Below the pieces are notes generated by a model. The model was not told the origin of the DNA. It saw only the letters and a program-made list of their open reading frames with translations, and did not search any database. Below, piece by piece: positions 21,583 through 28,311 of a DNA stretch of 28,311 bases. Source of the DNA: Clostridia bacterium (lineage in GTDB: Bacteria; Bacillota_A; Clostridia; Christensenellales; Aristaeellaceae); the NCBI GenBank assembly GCA_017432405.1, contig JAFRJF010000186.1, positions 1 through 28,311 on the forward strand. Direction: 5' to 3'. How positions within the stretch are numbered: position 1 is the first letter of the stretch; each line of letters begins with the position of its first letter. Both the position numbers and the translations under genes were made by a program.

Positions 21583-22708
21583 TCTCAATCACCTCTTCGG
21601 GCGCTTCGACAGGATCGGCATCCTGGGTGGTCACCACGGCGCTCATGCCGTATCGGGTGTTTTCGTCGGGGGTGAAGTCGATGTAGACGGTGTAGGTGAC
21701 GGCGCTCTCGGTCTCGCCGCCCTGCGCTTCGCTGGCGTCAGCGATGGCGGAAATGCCTGAGACGGTGCCGGGATAGGTGACCTCCTCGTCCTGGTTCCAG
21801 ATCAGCTCGATGCTGACCGGGTCGCCCACGTGGATGGAGGCGAGGTTGGCCTCCTCGACGCTGGCCTCGATGCGCATTGCCCCTTCGGGGTAGAGCACGG
21901 CCACCACCTCGTCCTTCTGGATGGTGCCGCCCTGCTGGGCGTTCAGCTGGCTGATGGTGCCGTCGATGCCCGCGGTGATCGCGCTGCCGCTCATGTAGAG
22001 CCCGTCAAAGCCGCCGTCGAGGGTCTCGAACAGCAGGTCGCCGCGATGCACGGTATCCCCGGCGGAGACGGCGATGGATACGATGCTTCCGCTGCCGGTC
22101 ACCGCGGTTGGGCTGGTGCGGCTGAGCGTGCCCCTGCCGACCCGCTTGGTGGAGGTGGCGGAATCGCCCCGATACACGTTCACGGTCTCGCCCACCAGGA
22201 ATTCGCCGGAGGTCACCCGAACGGTGTAGTCGGTGCCCTCGATGGCGGTGATCACGCCGGTGCCGGTGTGGCTGCCGTCGGAATAGCAGCTCAGGTAGAC
22301 GTTCTCGCCCACGTGCACGAACTTCGTCGCGGTGGTGTTGTAGGCGTTGGTGGTGGAGGCGGCGATGCTGTAAACGCACTCGCCCTCGATGGAAATCACC
22401 GAGCCGTAGAGGCTGCTGATGGTCTCGGCGGAATCCCCGGGCTGGCCGAAGACGCCGGTGACGACGCCGTCCTCCTCGGCATAGACCTTGGTGGTGGACA
22501 GGTCGACCAGCACGGTGTCGGCGCTGACCCGGTCGCCCACGTCGCCGGAGACGGTCTGCACCTTGCCGCCGATGGGGGCGTAGACCTCGTGGGTCTGGCT
22601 GGCGGCGACGGTGCCGGTGAAGGTGATGCTGTCCGCCAGGGCGGCGGGGGAGAGCAGCAGGGCGAGGGCGGCGAATCTTGCGATGCGTTTGCGGGTGGAC
22701 TTCTTCAT
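21569..22708 (-). CDS. Exported HlyD/RND-type adaptor-like protein (adaptor 2)
   Basis: A 379-residue protein with a Sec signal peptide (RFAALALLLSPAALADS). The first barrel-sandwich half is VYAPIGGKVQTVSGDVGDRVSA, here split as YAPIGGKVQTVSGD and VGDRVSADTVLVDL. The middle contains a domain shared with adaptor 3 (SDGSHTGTGVITAIEG). The second half is SGSAITAGIDGTISQLNAQQ with GTIQKDEVVAVL, followed by MRIEASVEEANLASIHVGDP, the beta-barrel domain of membrane-fusion proteins, and a C-terminal acidic tail ending VIENEAD. AAAGGAGGT is 6 bp before the ATG. The last 14 bases overlap the repeat protein start, so the two are translationally coupled. It does not show the long coiled coil of Gram-negative MacA/HlyD. 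Confidence 0.85.
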   Translation of the reverse strand: MKKSTRKRIARFAALALLLSPAALADSITFTGTVAASQTHEVYAPIGGKVQTVSGDVGDRVSADTVLVDLSTTKVYAEEDGVVTGVFGQPGDSAETISSLYGSVISIEGECVYSIAASTTNAYNTTATKFVHVGENVYLSCYSDGSHTGTGVITAIEGTDYTVRVTSGEFLVGETVNVYRGDSATSTKRVGRGTLSRTSPTAVTGSGSIVSIAVSAGDTVHRGDLLFETLDGGFDGLYMSGSAITAGIDGTISQLNAQQGGTIQKDEVVAVLYPEGAMRIEASVEEANLASIHVGDPVSIELIWNQDEEVTYPGTVSGISAIADASEAQGGETESAVTYTVYIDFTPDENTRYGMSAVVTTQDADPVEAPEEVIENEAD

Positions 22709-22727
22709 GGGGATACCTCCTTTATAA

Positions 22728-22752
22728 GAATTAGGAATTAGGAATTAGGAAT
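22728..22752. repeat. GAATTAG short tandem repeat
   Basis: Three full 7-bp GAATTAG units and a partial fourth (22728-22752) lie in the 58-bp gap between the permease and adaptor 2. A/T-only content contrasts with the surrounding GC-rich genes. It may be a spacer expansion or a mobile-element scar. Confidence 0.7.
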
Positions 22753-22766
22753 GAATTGCGATAGGA

Positions 22767-23978
22767 TTATGCGGATCTCAGGGCGTCGATGGGGTTGAGC
22801 CTGCTGGCCTTGCGGGCAGGGGCCCAGCCGAAGATGATGCCCACGGCGGCGGAGAAGCCCGCGCCGAGGACGATGGCGAAGGTGGAGATCACGAAGCTGG
22901 TGCCCATGACCCTGGACAGGATCAGCGACAGCGTCAGCCCGAGCAGTATGCCCAGCGCGCCGCCGATGACGGACAGCAGGAACGATTCGATCAGGAATTG
23001 CGCCTGGATCTGCCAGGGAAGGGCGCCCAGCGCCTTTTTCAGGCCGATCTCGGTGGTGCGCTCGGTGACGGTGGTCAGCATCATGTTCATGATGCCGATG
23101 CCGCCCACGATCAGGGCGATGGAGGCGATGCCCGCCAGCAGGGCGCTGACCATGTTGAGCATGTTCTGCATGGTGTCCTCGATGCTGGACATGTTCATGA
23201 TCTCAAAGCAGTCCTCCTCGTAGCTGAACATGGCGTCCAGCTCGGCCTCCAGCAGGTCCGTGGCGGTTTCTGAGTCGATGCCCGGGGCCAGGTATACCGT
23301 GAAGCTGGTGACCACGTTGGCGCTGTTCAGCTTCAGGGCCGTGGTGTAGGGAATGAGTATGTCGGGGCTGCCGCTCATCAGGTCGCTGATGCTGCTGCTG
23401 CCCTCCTCGGTCATCAGGCCGATCACCATGAAGGGGATGCTGCCGATATAGAGATTCTCGCCGATGGGGTCCATGCCGTAGAAGAATTCCTCGACCATGT
23501 CGGTAGAGATGATGCACACCTGGGTCATGTTGTCCTCGTCGGTGAAGTTGATGGCCCGGCCCCGGGACAGCAGGTCCGCGTTTCGGGTGAAATAATAGCC
23601 GTTCTTTCCGGAGACGGAGATGCCGGTCTTGTAGCTGCCGCCCCGGGAGACGCGGGCGTTCATGGCCACGCTGGGGGTCACGCCGTCCACGATGTCCATG
23701 GCAGTGAGGGTCGCCAGGTCATCGGTGGAAAGGCCGGATTTCAGGTCGCTGCCCGTGACGGTGACGGTCAGCGTGCCGGCGCCCATGGCGCTGAAGGAGC
23801 TGGACAGGGAGCCGGAGAAGCCGTTGACCGTGGTGATCAGGGCGATGACCGCCGCTACGCCGATCAGTATGCCCAGCACCGTCAAAAACGAGCGCACCCG
23901 GTTGCCCAGGATGTTGGAAAGCGACATCCTCACGCACTCGCCCAGCATGATGAACGTGGAGCGCAATGAATCAAGCAT
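22767..23978 (-). CDS. MacB/FtsX-type ABC transporter permease
   Basis: A 403-residue permease. TM1 is LTVLGILIGVAAVIALITTV (about 31-50). The extracytoplasmic MacB_PCD-like domain spans about 55-270 (GSLSSSFSAMGAGTLTVTVT, then NFTDEDNMTQVCIIS and ILIPYTTALKLNS). The C-terminal FtsX domain has three membrane segments (ALLAGIASIALIVGGIGIMN, IGGALGILLGLTLSLILSRV, IVLGAGFSAAVGIIFGW) and ends with the family's PARKASRLNPIDALRSA. TERTTEIGLKKALGA is the typical coupling-helix loop to the ATPase. It belongs with the ATPase at 24107 and adaptor 1, as in mechanotransmission-type MacAB systems that act on substrates outside the membrane. The start codon lies at the end of a 24-bp repeat (23975-23998). 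Confidence 0.9.
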   Translation of the reverse strand: MLDSLRSTFIMLGECVRMSLSNILGNRVRSFLTVLGILIGVAAVIALITTVNGFSGSLSSSFSAMGAGTLTVTVTGSDLKSGLSTDDLATLTAMDIVDGVTPSVAMNARVSRGGSYKTGISVSGKNGYYFTRNADLLSRGRAINFTDEDNMTQVCIISTDMVEEFFYGMDPIGENLYIGSIPFMVIGLMTEEGSSSISDLMSGSPDILIPYTTALKLNSANVVTSFTVYLAPGIDSETATDLLEAELDAMFSYEEDCFEIMNMSSIEDTMQNMLNMVSALLAGIASIALIVGGIGIMNMMLTTVTERTTEIGLKKALGALPWQIQAQFLIESFLLSVIGGALGILLGLTLSLILSRVMGTSFVISTFAIVLGAGFSAAVGIIFGWAPARKASRLNPIDALRSA

Positions 23979-24106
23979 CTGCCGTGCCGCCTCCCTCCAT
24001 GTTGGCCGCCCCCTCGCCCTGCGGGCGGGTCGCGGCTACGCGGGCCGGTGTCCTTCGGAACCGGCAGCCGCTAGTCGGCGGCACGAGCAATGAAACAACG
24101 AATAGA

Positions 24107-24134
<28 letters not shown>
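23975..24134 (-). repeat. 136-bp insertion-like segment bounded by 24-bp direct repeats
   Basis: 23975-23998 and 24111-24134 are the same 24 bases with one difference. The repeat contains a GGAGGGAGG site and an ATG on the minus strand and also encodes the last residues EGGGTADA of the ABC ATPase. The segment between is GC-rich and contains an imperfect hairpin (CCGGTGTCC with GGAACCGG). It separates two genes that otherwise would overlap. Confidence 0.7.
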
Positions 24135-24870
<736 letters not shown>

Positions 24871-24874
<4 letters not shown>

Positions 24875-25923
24875 CGGTTGCCACCGCCCCCGTTGCCGCT
24901 GCCGCCGGACCGCTGGCCGCCCGTACCGGTGCCACGTTCGCCGCCAGACCAGTTGCCGCGCTCGCCGGGCATGTTGCCGCGCTCGCCGGGCATGTTGCCG
25001 CCGGGGCCGCCCTGGGGTTGGTTGAACTGCTGGCCGCCGAACAGGCCGCTGAGCAGGCCGCCGGAGCTGGTCTCCTCGACCTTGGCCTCCGCGTAGACCT
25101 CGTCGCCGTCGGAGAGGCCGCTGGTGATTTCGATGTAGTTGCCGTTGGAAACGCCGGTGGTGACGTTGACCTGCGCCAGCTCGCCCGAGTCGTTCTTCAT
25201 CCAAACGAAGGCCTGGTTGGTGTTGTCGAAGCTCAGGGCGTCCACCTTCAGGATCACGACGTCCTTCGCCTCCTCCTGGGGAATGGTCACGGTCACCTGC
25301 ATGCCGGGCAGGGCGTCGCCGTCCACGTCCACGTAGGCGGTGGCGGTGTAGTAGGCCACGTTGCCGGCGGAGGCCGAGATGTAGTCGATGGCCGCGATGC
25401 TGGATTCAAAGGTCTTTTCAAGGGCGGTGACGGTGACGGTGCAGGCCTGGCCCACCGCCACGTCGCTGATGTCGTATTCATCCACCCGGAAGGTGACGCG
25501 CAGGTGGTTAAAGTCGGCGATCTGGACCAGCGTGTCGCCGGCGTTGACGGAATCGCCCTCGTTGAGGCTCAGCACGTTCACCTTGCCGTCGAAATCGGCG
25601 GTGACGGTTTCGCCGTTGGCCAGCCGGATCAGCTTGTCGCCCTCTTTGATGTCCGACCCGGCAGGCGCGTAGATCGTCTTGACCGTGCTGGACGAGGCCG
25701 CGGTGTAGCTGGCGCTGTCGATGAGCGCCAGGTTGCCGCTGAAGCTGAGGGCGTTGGAAATGCTGCCGGTTGTGGCGGTGTAGGTGTCATAGGTGGTGGT
25801 GTATTCCCGCTTCAGCGCGTTATAGGCGTACCAGCCGATGCCTGCGGCCAGCGCCAGCAACAACACGATCAACAGGATTCGCCGCACCAGCTTGCGCCTG
25901 CGGGGCTTGCCGGATTTCATCAT
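24871..25923 (-). CDS. Membrane-anchored HlyD-type adaptor (adaptor 1) with Gly/Arg-rich tail
   Basis: A 350-residue protein, first of the export operon. A basic N-terminus and single membrane anchor (LVRRILLIVLLLALAAGIGW) replace the signal peptide of the other adaptors. The barrel-sandwich domain is TIYAPAGSDIKEGDKLIRLA and GKVNVLSLNEGDSVNAGDTL, then the beta barrel (LRVTFRVDEYDISDVAVGQ) and membrane-proximal domain (YIEITSGLSDGDEVYAEAKV). It ends in a low-complexity tail of about 55 residues with repeated NMPGERG units and GGQRSGG, a motif shared with the repeat protein downstream. I use the ATG at 25923 because GGAAAGGA lies 11 bp upstream; the frame from 26052 runs through the aroE terminator and noncoding sequence. 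The product is the MacA-like partner of the ABC transporter. Confidence 0.85.
24958..24999 (-). repeat. 21-bp direct repeat in adaptor 1 tail
   Basis: GCGCTCGCCGGGCATGTTGCC occurs twice in tandem and encodes two ERGNMPG units. Small in-frame expansion. Confidence 0.75.
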
Positions 25924-26024
25924 GGTGTCTACCGTCCTTTCCCATCGTTGGAAATCATTGTAGGCCAACAACCTAAATTCAAACATAAATTGCCGCCGAC
26001 GTGGGGAAAGAATATGTGGACGAC

Positions 26025-26067
26025 AAAATGGAGCGGTAAGGCCGGTTTGCACAGGCCTTACCGCTCC
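26025..26067 (-). terminator. Terminator of the DUF523-aroE operon
   Basis: A 14-bp perfect stem (26030-26043 with 26054-26067) with a 10-base loop, followed on the minus strand by ATTTTG (26029-26024). It lies 22 bp beyond the aroE stop. Confidence 0.85.
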
Positions 26068-26088
26068 GCTGCGTCGTATGGGGAGTTA

Positions 26089-26946
26089 TTACAGTCCGAA
26101 TTCAGACTTCAGCTTCGCGTACATCACGTCCCTGGGGGCTTTTTTGCCGGTCCAGAGGGTGTAGTTGATCGCGCCCTGGTTCACCAGCATGCCGAGGCCG
26201 TCGATGGTCCTGGCGCCCCGGGCGGCGGCGCGGGTGAGGAAGGGCGTGTCCACGGGATTGAAGATCACGTCGCAGGCCACCATGCCGGGCTGCACGGTGT
26301 CGAAGTCCACGTCGGGGCACTGATCCCCGTGGGGGTGCAGGCCCACGCTGGTGGCGTTGATCAGTATATCGGTGCCCTCGGGGACGCGGGCGGGGCCCTC
26401 CCAGGGGATGAAGCGGGCCTCGGCAGCGGTGTTATCCCGGATGACTTCTGCCAGGGCTTCGCCGCGCTTGCCGCTTCGGTTGATTACGGTGACGGAAGCG
26501 GCCCCGGCCAGCGCGCATTCGACGCCGATGCTTCGCGCCGCGCCGCCCGCCCCCAGCAGGCAGACGGATTTACCTGCCAGCGGGATGCCGGCGTCCGTCA
26601 GCGATTGCACGAAGCCCTTGCCGTCGGTATTCTCGCCGAACAGCGTGCCGTCCTCGCGGCAGACGACGGTGTTCACCGCGCCGATGACCCGGGCGGCCTC
26701 CGAGAGCTCGTCCATGTGCCTGAGCACGTTGATCTTGTGGGGCATGGTCAGGTTGATGCCCTTCATGTTGAAGGCGCGCACGCCGGCCATTGCGGCGTCC
26801 AGGTCCTCCGGCAGCACCTTGACGGTGATGTAGCGCCAGTTCAGGCCGTCGTGTTCAAAGCCTGCCTCCTCCATGACGCCGGTGGGGTTGCCGTCCACGG
26901 GATCTCCCAGCACGCCGACCAGCTCTGCCCGATAGTTCTTTTCCAT
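26089..26946 (-). CDS. aroE: Shikimate dehydrogenase family protein
   Basis: A 285-residue NADPH-dependent dehydrogenase (dehydroshikimate to shikimate in the aromatic amino acid pathway, or a related quinate-type reaction). The substrate domain has INLTMPHKINVL with the catalytic Lys and GENTDGKGF with the catalytic Asp. GAGGAARSIGVECALAG is the Rossmann glycine motif and NRSGKRG the cofactor loop. INATSVGLHP and DVIFNPVDTPFL follow, and GLGMLVNQGAINYTLWTG closes the fold. The N-terminal substrate motif, usually SxS in GxPIxHSxSP, is replaced by GDPVDGNPTG, as in shikimate-dehydrogenase-like subfamilies, so the specificity may differ from classical AroE. AAAGGAGGT is 7 bp before the ATG. It lies 31 bp after the DUF523 gene and shares its promoter. 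Confidence 0.9.
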   Translation of the reverse strand: MEKNYRAELVGVLGDPVDGNPTGVMEEAGFEHDGLNWRYITVKVLPEDLDAAMAGVRAFNMKGINLTMPHKINVLRHMDELSEAARVIGAVNTVVCREDGTLFGENTDGKGFVQSLTDAGIPLAGKSVCLLGAGGAARSIGVECALAGAASVTVINRSGKRGEALAEVIRDNTAAEARFIPWEGPARVPEGTDILINATSVGLHPHGDQCPDVDFDTVQPGMVACDVIFNPVDTPFLTRAAARGARTIDGLGMLVNQGAINYTLWTGKKAPRDVMYAKLKSEFGL

Positions 26947-26977
26947 TGCCGATACCTCCTTTGTTGGTCTGTCGTAT

Positions 26978-27436
26978 TTATTCCATCAGTTCTTTCTGAA
27001 TCAGTGCCTCCGCGTCAGCTTCGGTGTAGACCGCAACGCCCATCGCGCTCAGTCGCTCGGCGGTGATGCCGCTGCCGGGAATCCTGCGCCCGGAGAAGCT
27101 GCCGTCGTAGATCTCTCCGCAGCCGCAGGAGGGGCTTCTGGCCTTCATAAGCGCAAGGCGCGCGCCGTAGAGCCGGGCGAGGTGGCAGGCCTGCGCCGCG
27201 CCGAGGGAAAAGGCCTCGGTGACGTCCCTGCCTTCGCGGTCGACGACGCGATCGCCCTGGCGCTCGGCGGGCGTGCGGGGGGTGGGCAGGCCGCCCAGCT
27301 GCTCGGGGCAGACCGGGATCAGTTCGTAGCGCGCCATCAGCGCGTCCAGAGCAGGAAGCACCTGGCCGCCGCCGTCGTAGCGGCATTCCACGCCCAGCAG
27401 GCAGGCGCTGATGAGCATGCGGGGCCTTGAAGCCAT
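26978..27436 (-). CDS. DUF523 domain protein
   Basis: A 152-residue cytoplasmic protein of the DUF523 family. Visible hallmarks are ISACLLGVECRYDGG at the N-terminus, VCPEQLGGLPTPRTPAER, the KARSPSCGCGEIYDGSFSG segment, and GITAERLSAMGVAVYTE at the C-terminus. The conserved cysteines in the three segments (CLLG..C, CPE, SPSCG) suggest a metal or Fe-S site or an active-site thiol. I start at the ATG 27436 because GGAGG lies 8 bp upstream; the ATG two codons earlier is only 2 bp from it and the TTG further up is rejected. It has a consensus extended -10 promoter (27479-27507). The family's reaction is not established. Confidence 0.85.
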   Translation of the reverse strand: MASRPRMLISACLLGVECRYDGGGQVLPALDALMARYELIPVCPEQLGGLPTPRTPAERQGDRVVDREGRDVTEAFSLGAAQACHLARLYGARLALMKARSPSCGCGEIYDGSFSGRRIPGSGITAERLSAMGVAVYTEADAEALIQKELME

Positions 27437-27478
27437 GGTCATCACCTCCATCCGCAAACCAGATTGGAATACATGGGT

Positions 27479-27507
27479 ATTGTATCATGCTTTATTGCAT
27501 ATGTAAA
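27479..27507 (-). promoter_or_regulatory. Sigma-A promoter of the DUF523-aroE operon
   Basis: On the minus strand, TTTACA (27502-27507) and TACAAT (27479-27484) are 17 bp apart, and TGA precedes the -10 (extended). Confidence 0.8.
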
Positions 27508-27615
27508 TCCCGGGTTGCCACCTGGATTGATTCGGTGTGTAGCCCAACAAAAGCCGGATTAATGGGGGTATAAGAATTCTTTTGTTAAAAAGCATAATTT
27601 TCAGTAAAAAACAGG

Positions 27616-27644
27616 TTGACAAACAAATCGAAACATGCTATTAT
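27616..27644 (+). promoter_or_regulatory. Strong sigma-A promoter driving a noncoding transcript
   Basis: A perfect TTGACA (27616-27621) is exactly 17 bp from TATTAT (27639-27644). No protein gene lies downstream on this strand before the terminator at 27927, so the promoter serves an RNA. Confidence 0.85.
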
Positions 27645-27650
27645 ATTCCC

Positions 27651-27960
27651 AGAGAGAGGGAGAACAAAAAACCTCTTGGGAGATAACAGATCTCCAATTC
27701 AGAAAGGAAAGGGAGGCGGTGCCATTGTACTATAGCGAAGCACAGACCCTGGCCTGCATTTCCCGATTGATTATCAGATGACAATTTCTCTCGGGACCAG
27801 GTTTCCAGCATGATGCGACAGGTCCACAATGTGAAGCGGAAATGATTGCTCATGGGAAATGCAGGCGCCCTTGATACTCCGGGACAGTGAGTTTCAAATA
27901 GAAAAACTCAATATCCGCAATCAATTCCCGCCGGCAGCAGATGCCGGCGGGTTCGTTTTG
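27651..27960 (+). ncRNA. Candidate structured noncoding RNA (about 310 nt)
   Basis: A promoter-to-terminator unit without an ORF longer than 20 codons. Near the 5' end a GGAGAT/ATCTCC hairpin (27679-27684 with 27690-27695) is seen. A 13-bp perfect long-range stem pairs GCCTGCATTTCCC (27752-27764) with GGGAAATGCAGGC (27854-27866). It encloses an internal region with a GGACC/GGTCC stem (27794-27798 with 27821-27825) and a CAATTTC/GAAATGATTG pairing. A TGAGTTT/AAACTCA hairpin (27888-27910 region) and the terminator close the 3' end. I looked for hallmark sequences of RNase P RNA, tmRNA and SRP RNA and see none. The rod shape with an internal bubble resembles 6S RNA in outline only. The family is unassigned. 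Confidence 0.6.
27927..27959 (+). terminator. Rho-independent terminator of the noncoding RNA
   Basis: A 10-bp GC-rich perfect stem (27927-27936 with 27942-27951), a 5-base loop and TTCGTTTT afterwards. Confidence 0.85.
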
Positions 27961-28041
27961 TGCAGAGGAGAGGACAAATTGATAAGCAGAGTTGACTTAT
28001 TTCCGTTAAAGGTGATTGTGAAATAGGGGAGAGCGGTTTCT

Positions 28042-28091
28042 GAGGAACAAAAGGCAGAGATCCACAATCGGTTCTCTGCCTTTTGTTCCTC
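28042..28091. repeat. Long perfect hairpin 1
   Basis: 18-bp perfect arms (28042-28059 with 28074-28091) flank a 14-base loop. Neither strand has a following T-run, so it is not a typical terminator. It could be a small palindromic repeat or the core of a small RNA. Confidence 0.7.
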
Positions 28092-28097
28092 GCGTAC

Positions 28098-28134
28098 AAA
28101 TACTGATTTGTCGCGCTGCGACAAATCAGTATTT
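28098..28134. repeat. Long perfect hairpin 2
   Basis: 17-bp perfect arms (28098-28114 with 28118-28134) with a 3-base loop, six bases after hairpin 1. The pair of long palindromes resembles a miniature mobile element, or terminators for unseen transcripts. Terminal AAATAC / GTATTT. Confidence 0.7.
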
Positions 28135-28166
28135 ACCTGTCACAACAATCACAGAAAAACTGCATG

Positions 28167-28195
28167 AAAAAACCCGCCCCATCAGGACGGGTTTT
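28167..28195 (-). terminator. Terminator of the tRNA-Cys gene
   Basis: An 8-bp outer stem (AAAACCCG with CGGGTTTT) plus two inner pairs. On the minus strand it ends in TTTTTT and lies directly behind the tRNA 3' end. Confidence 0.8.
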
Positions 28196-28196
28196 A

Positions 28197-28271
28197 TGGA
28201 GGTGCCACCCGGATTCGGACCGGGGAATGAAGGTTTTGCAGACCAGTGCCTTACCACTTGGCTATGGCACC
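28197..28271 (-). tRNA. tRNA-Cys (GCA), with encoded CCA and unusual arms
   Basis: A cloverleaf folds on the minus strand: 7-bp acceptor (GGTGCCA/TGGCACC), D-arm GCC-AAGTGGTAA-GGC, anticodon loop CTGCAAA with GCA anticodon, T-arm CCCGG/CCGGG, discriminator U73 (a Cys identity base) and an encoded CCA. Two departures stand out. The anticodon stem CTGGT/ACCTT has only three pairs, because the outer two positions (C-U, U-U) do not pair. The T-loop reads TCCGAAT, so position 55 is C where nearly all elongator tRNAs have U. It could be a decayed copy or still functional. The promoter must lie beyond 28271. Confidence 0.85.
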
Positions 28272-28311
28272 AAATAGCGGCGCACGCGCTGCGTTCGCCG
28301 TAATAATGGAG

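Noticed and set aside
25018..27066. Open frame of 682 codons on the plus strand
   Set aside because: Antisense to adaptor 1, the aroE gene and the intervening terminator, with composition typical of GC-rich shadows.
27725..27781. TTG-started 18-residue leader peptide inside the noncoding RNA
   Set aside because: A GGGAGG site lies upstream, but the peptide is short, has no regulatory codon run, and overlaps the long-range stem. Not enough support.
27651..27960. RNase P RNA, tmRNA or SRP RNA
   Set aside because: None of their conserved cores is visible, no tmRNA tag frame exists and the 3' end is a terminator rather than CCA.

Overview
The window is a chromosomal segment with a GC-rich coding style and very short intergenic gaps, typical of a gut-type Clostridia (Firmicutes/Bacillota) bacterium. 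The evidence is a CIRCE-type heat-shock operator in front of an hsp20 gene, a stranded C-terminal piece of the sporulation regulator Spo0A, canonical sigma-A promoters with extended -10 boxes, strong GGAGG ribosome binding sites, and clostridial gene families (DUF4177, FliB-like CxxC proteins, DUF4405, DUF523, 4Fe-4S aldo/keto reductases). I cannot name the genus from sequence alone.

Layout. 1-5.8 kb (+): glutaredoxin-like protein, DUF4177 protein, an exported esterase-like alpha/beta hydrolase, an unusual fusion of a MATE efflux transporter to a cytidylate-kinase-like domain, then a small cluster of a Tudor-like/coiled-coil protein, a 79-residue unknown and a FliB-type Cys-rich protein. 5.8-12.1 kb: an accessory redox island. 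A LysR-type regulator (-) faces a seven-gene operon (+) of flavodoxin, NTF2-like protein, DUF4405 membrane protein, FMN reductase, exported flavodoxin, 4Fe-4S aldo/keto reductase and SDR. Both ends carry a copy of the same transposon-end-like sequence (5921-5975 and 11990-12063) next to coding debris. 12.1-14.6 kb: a 5'-truncated methyltransferase relic, a CIRCE-controlled hsp20, a small unknown gene, short tandem repeats and the Spo0A fragment.

14.6-17.7 kb: a Nudix-fold protein (-) diverging from a ddl-murF pair (+), which makes and attaches the D-Ala-D-Ala dipeptide of peptidoglycan. 17.7-25.9 kb (-): a six-gene envelope/export operon, transcribed from 25923 down to 17761: membrane-anchored HlyD-like adaptor, MacB-type ABC ATPase, MacB/FtsX permease, a second adaptor, a 937-residue exported repeat protein with three Ig-like repeats, and a third adaptor paralogous to the second. 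26-27.5 kb (-): DUF523 gene and shikimate dehydrogenase-like gene with promoter and terminator.

27.5-28.3 kb contains no protein gene. It holds a strong sigma-A promoter followed by a structured, terminator-ended transcript of about 310 nt that I cannot assign to a known RNA family, two long perfect hairpins, and a tRNA-Cys(GCA) gene (-) with two unusual features (unpaired anticodon-stem base and C at T-loop position 55). The most novel candidates are the noncoding RNA, the six-gene export operon with its repeat protein, the exported-flavodoxin island bracketed by repeats, and the MATE-kinase fusion.
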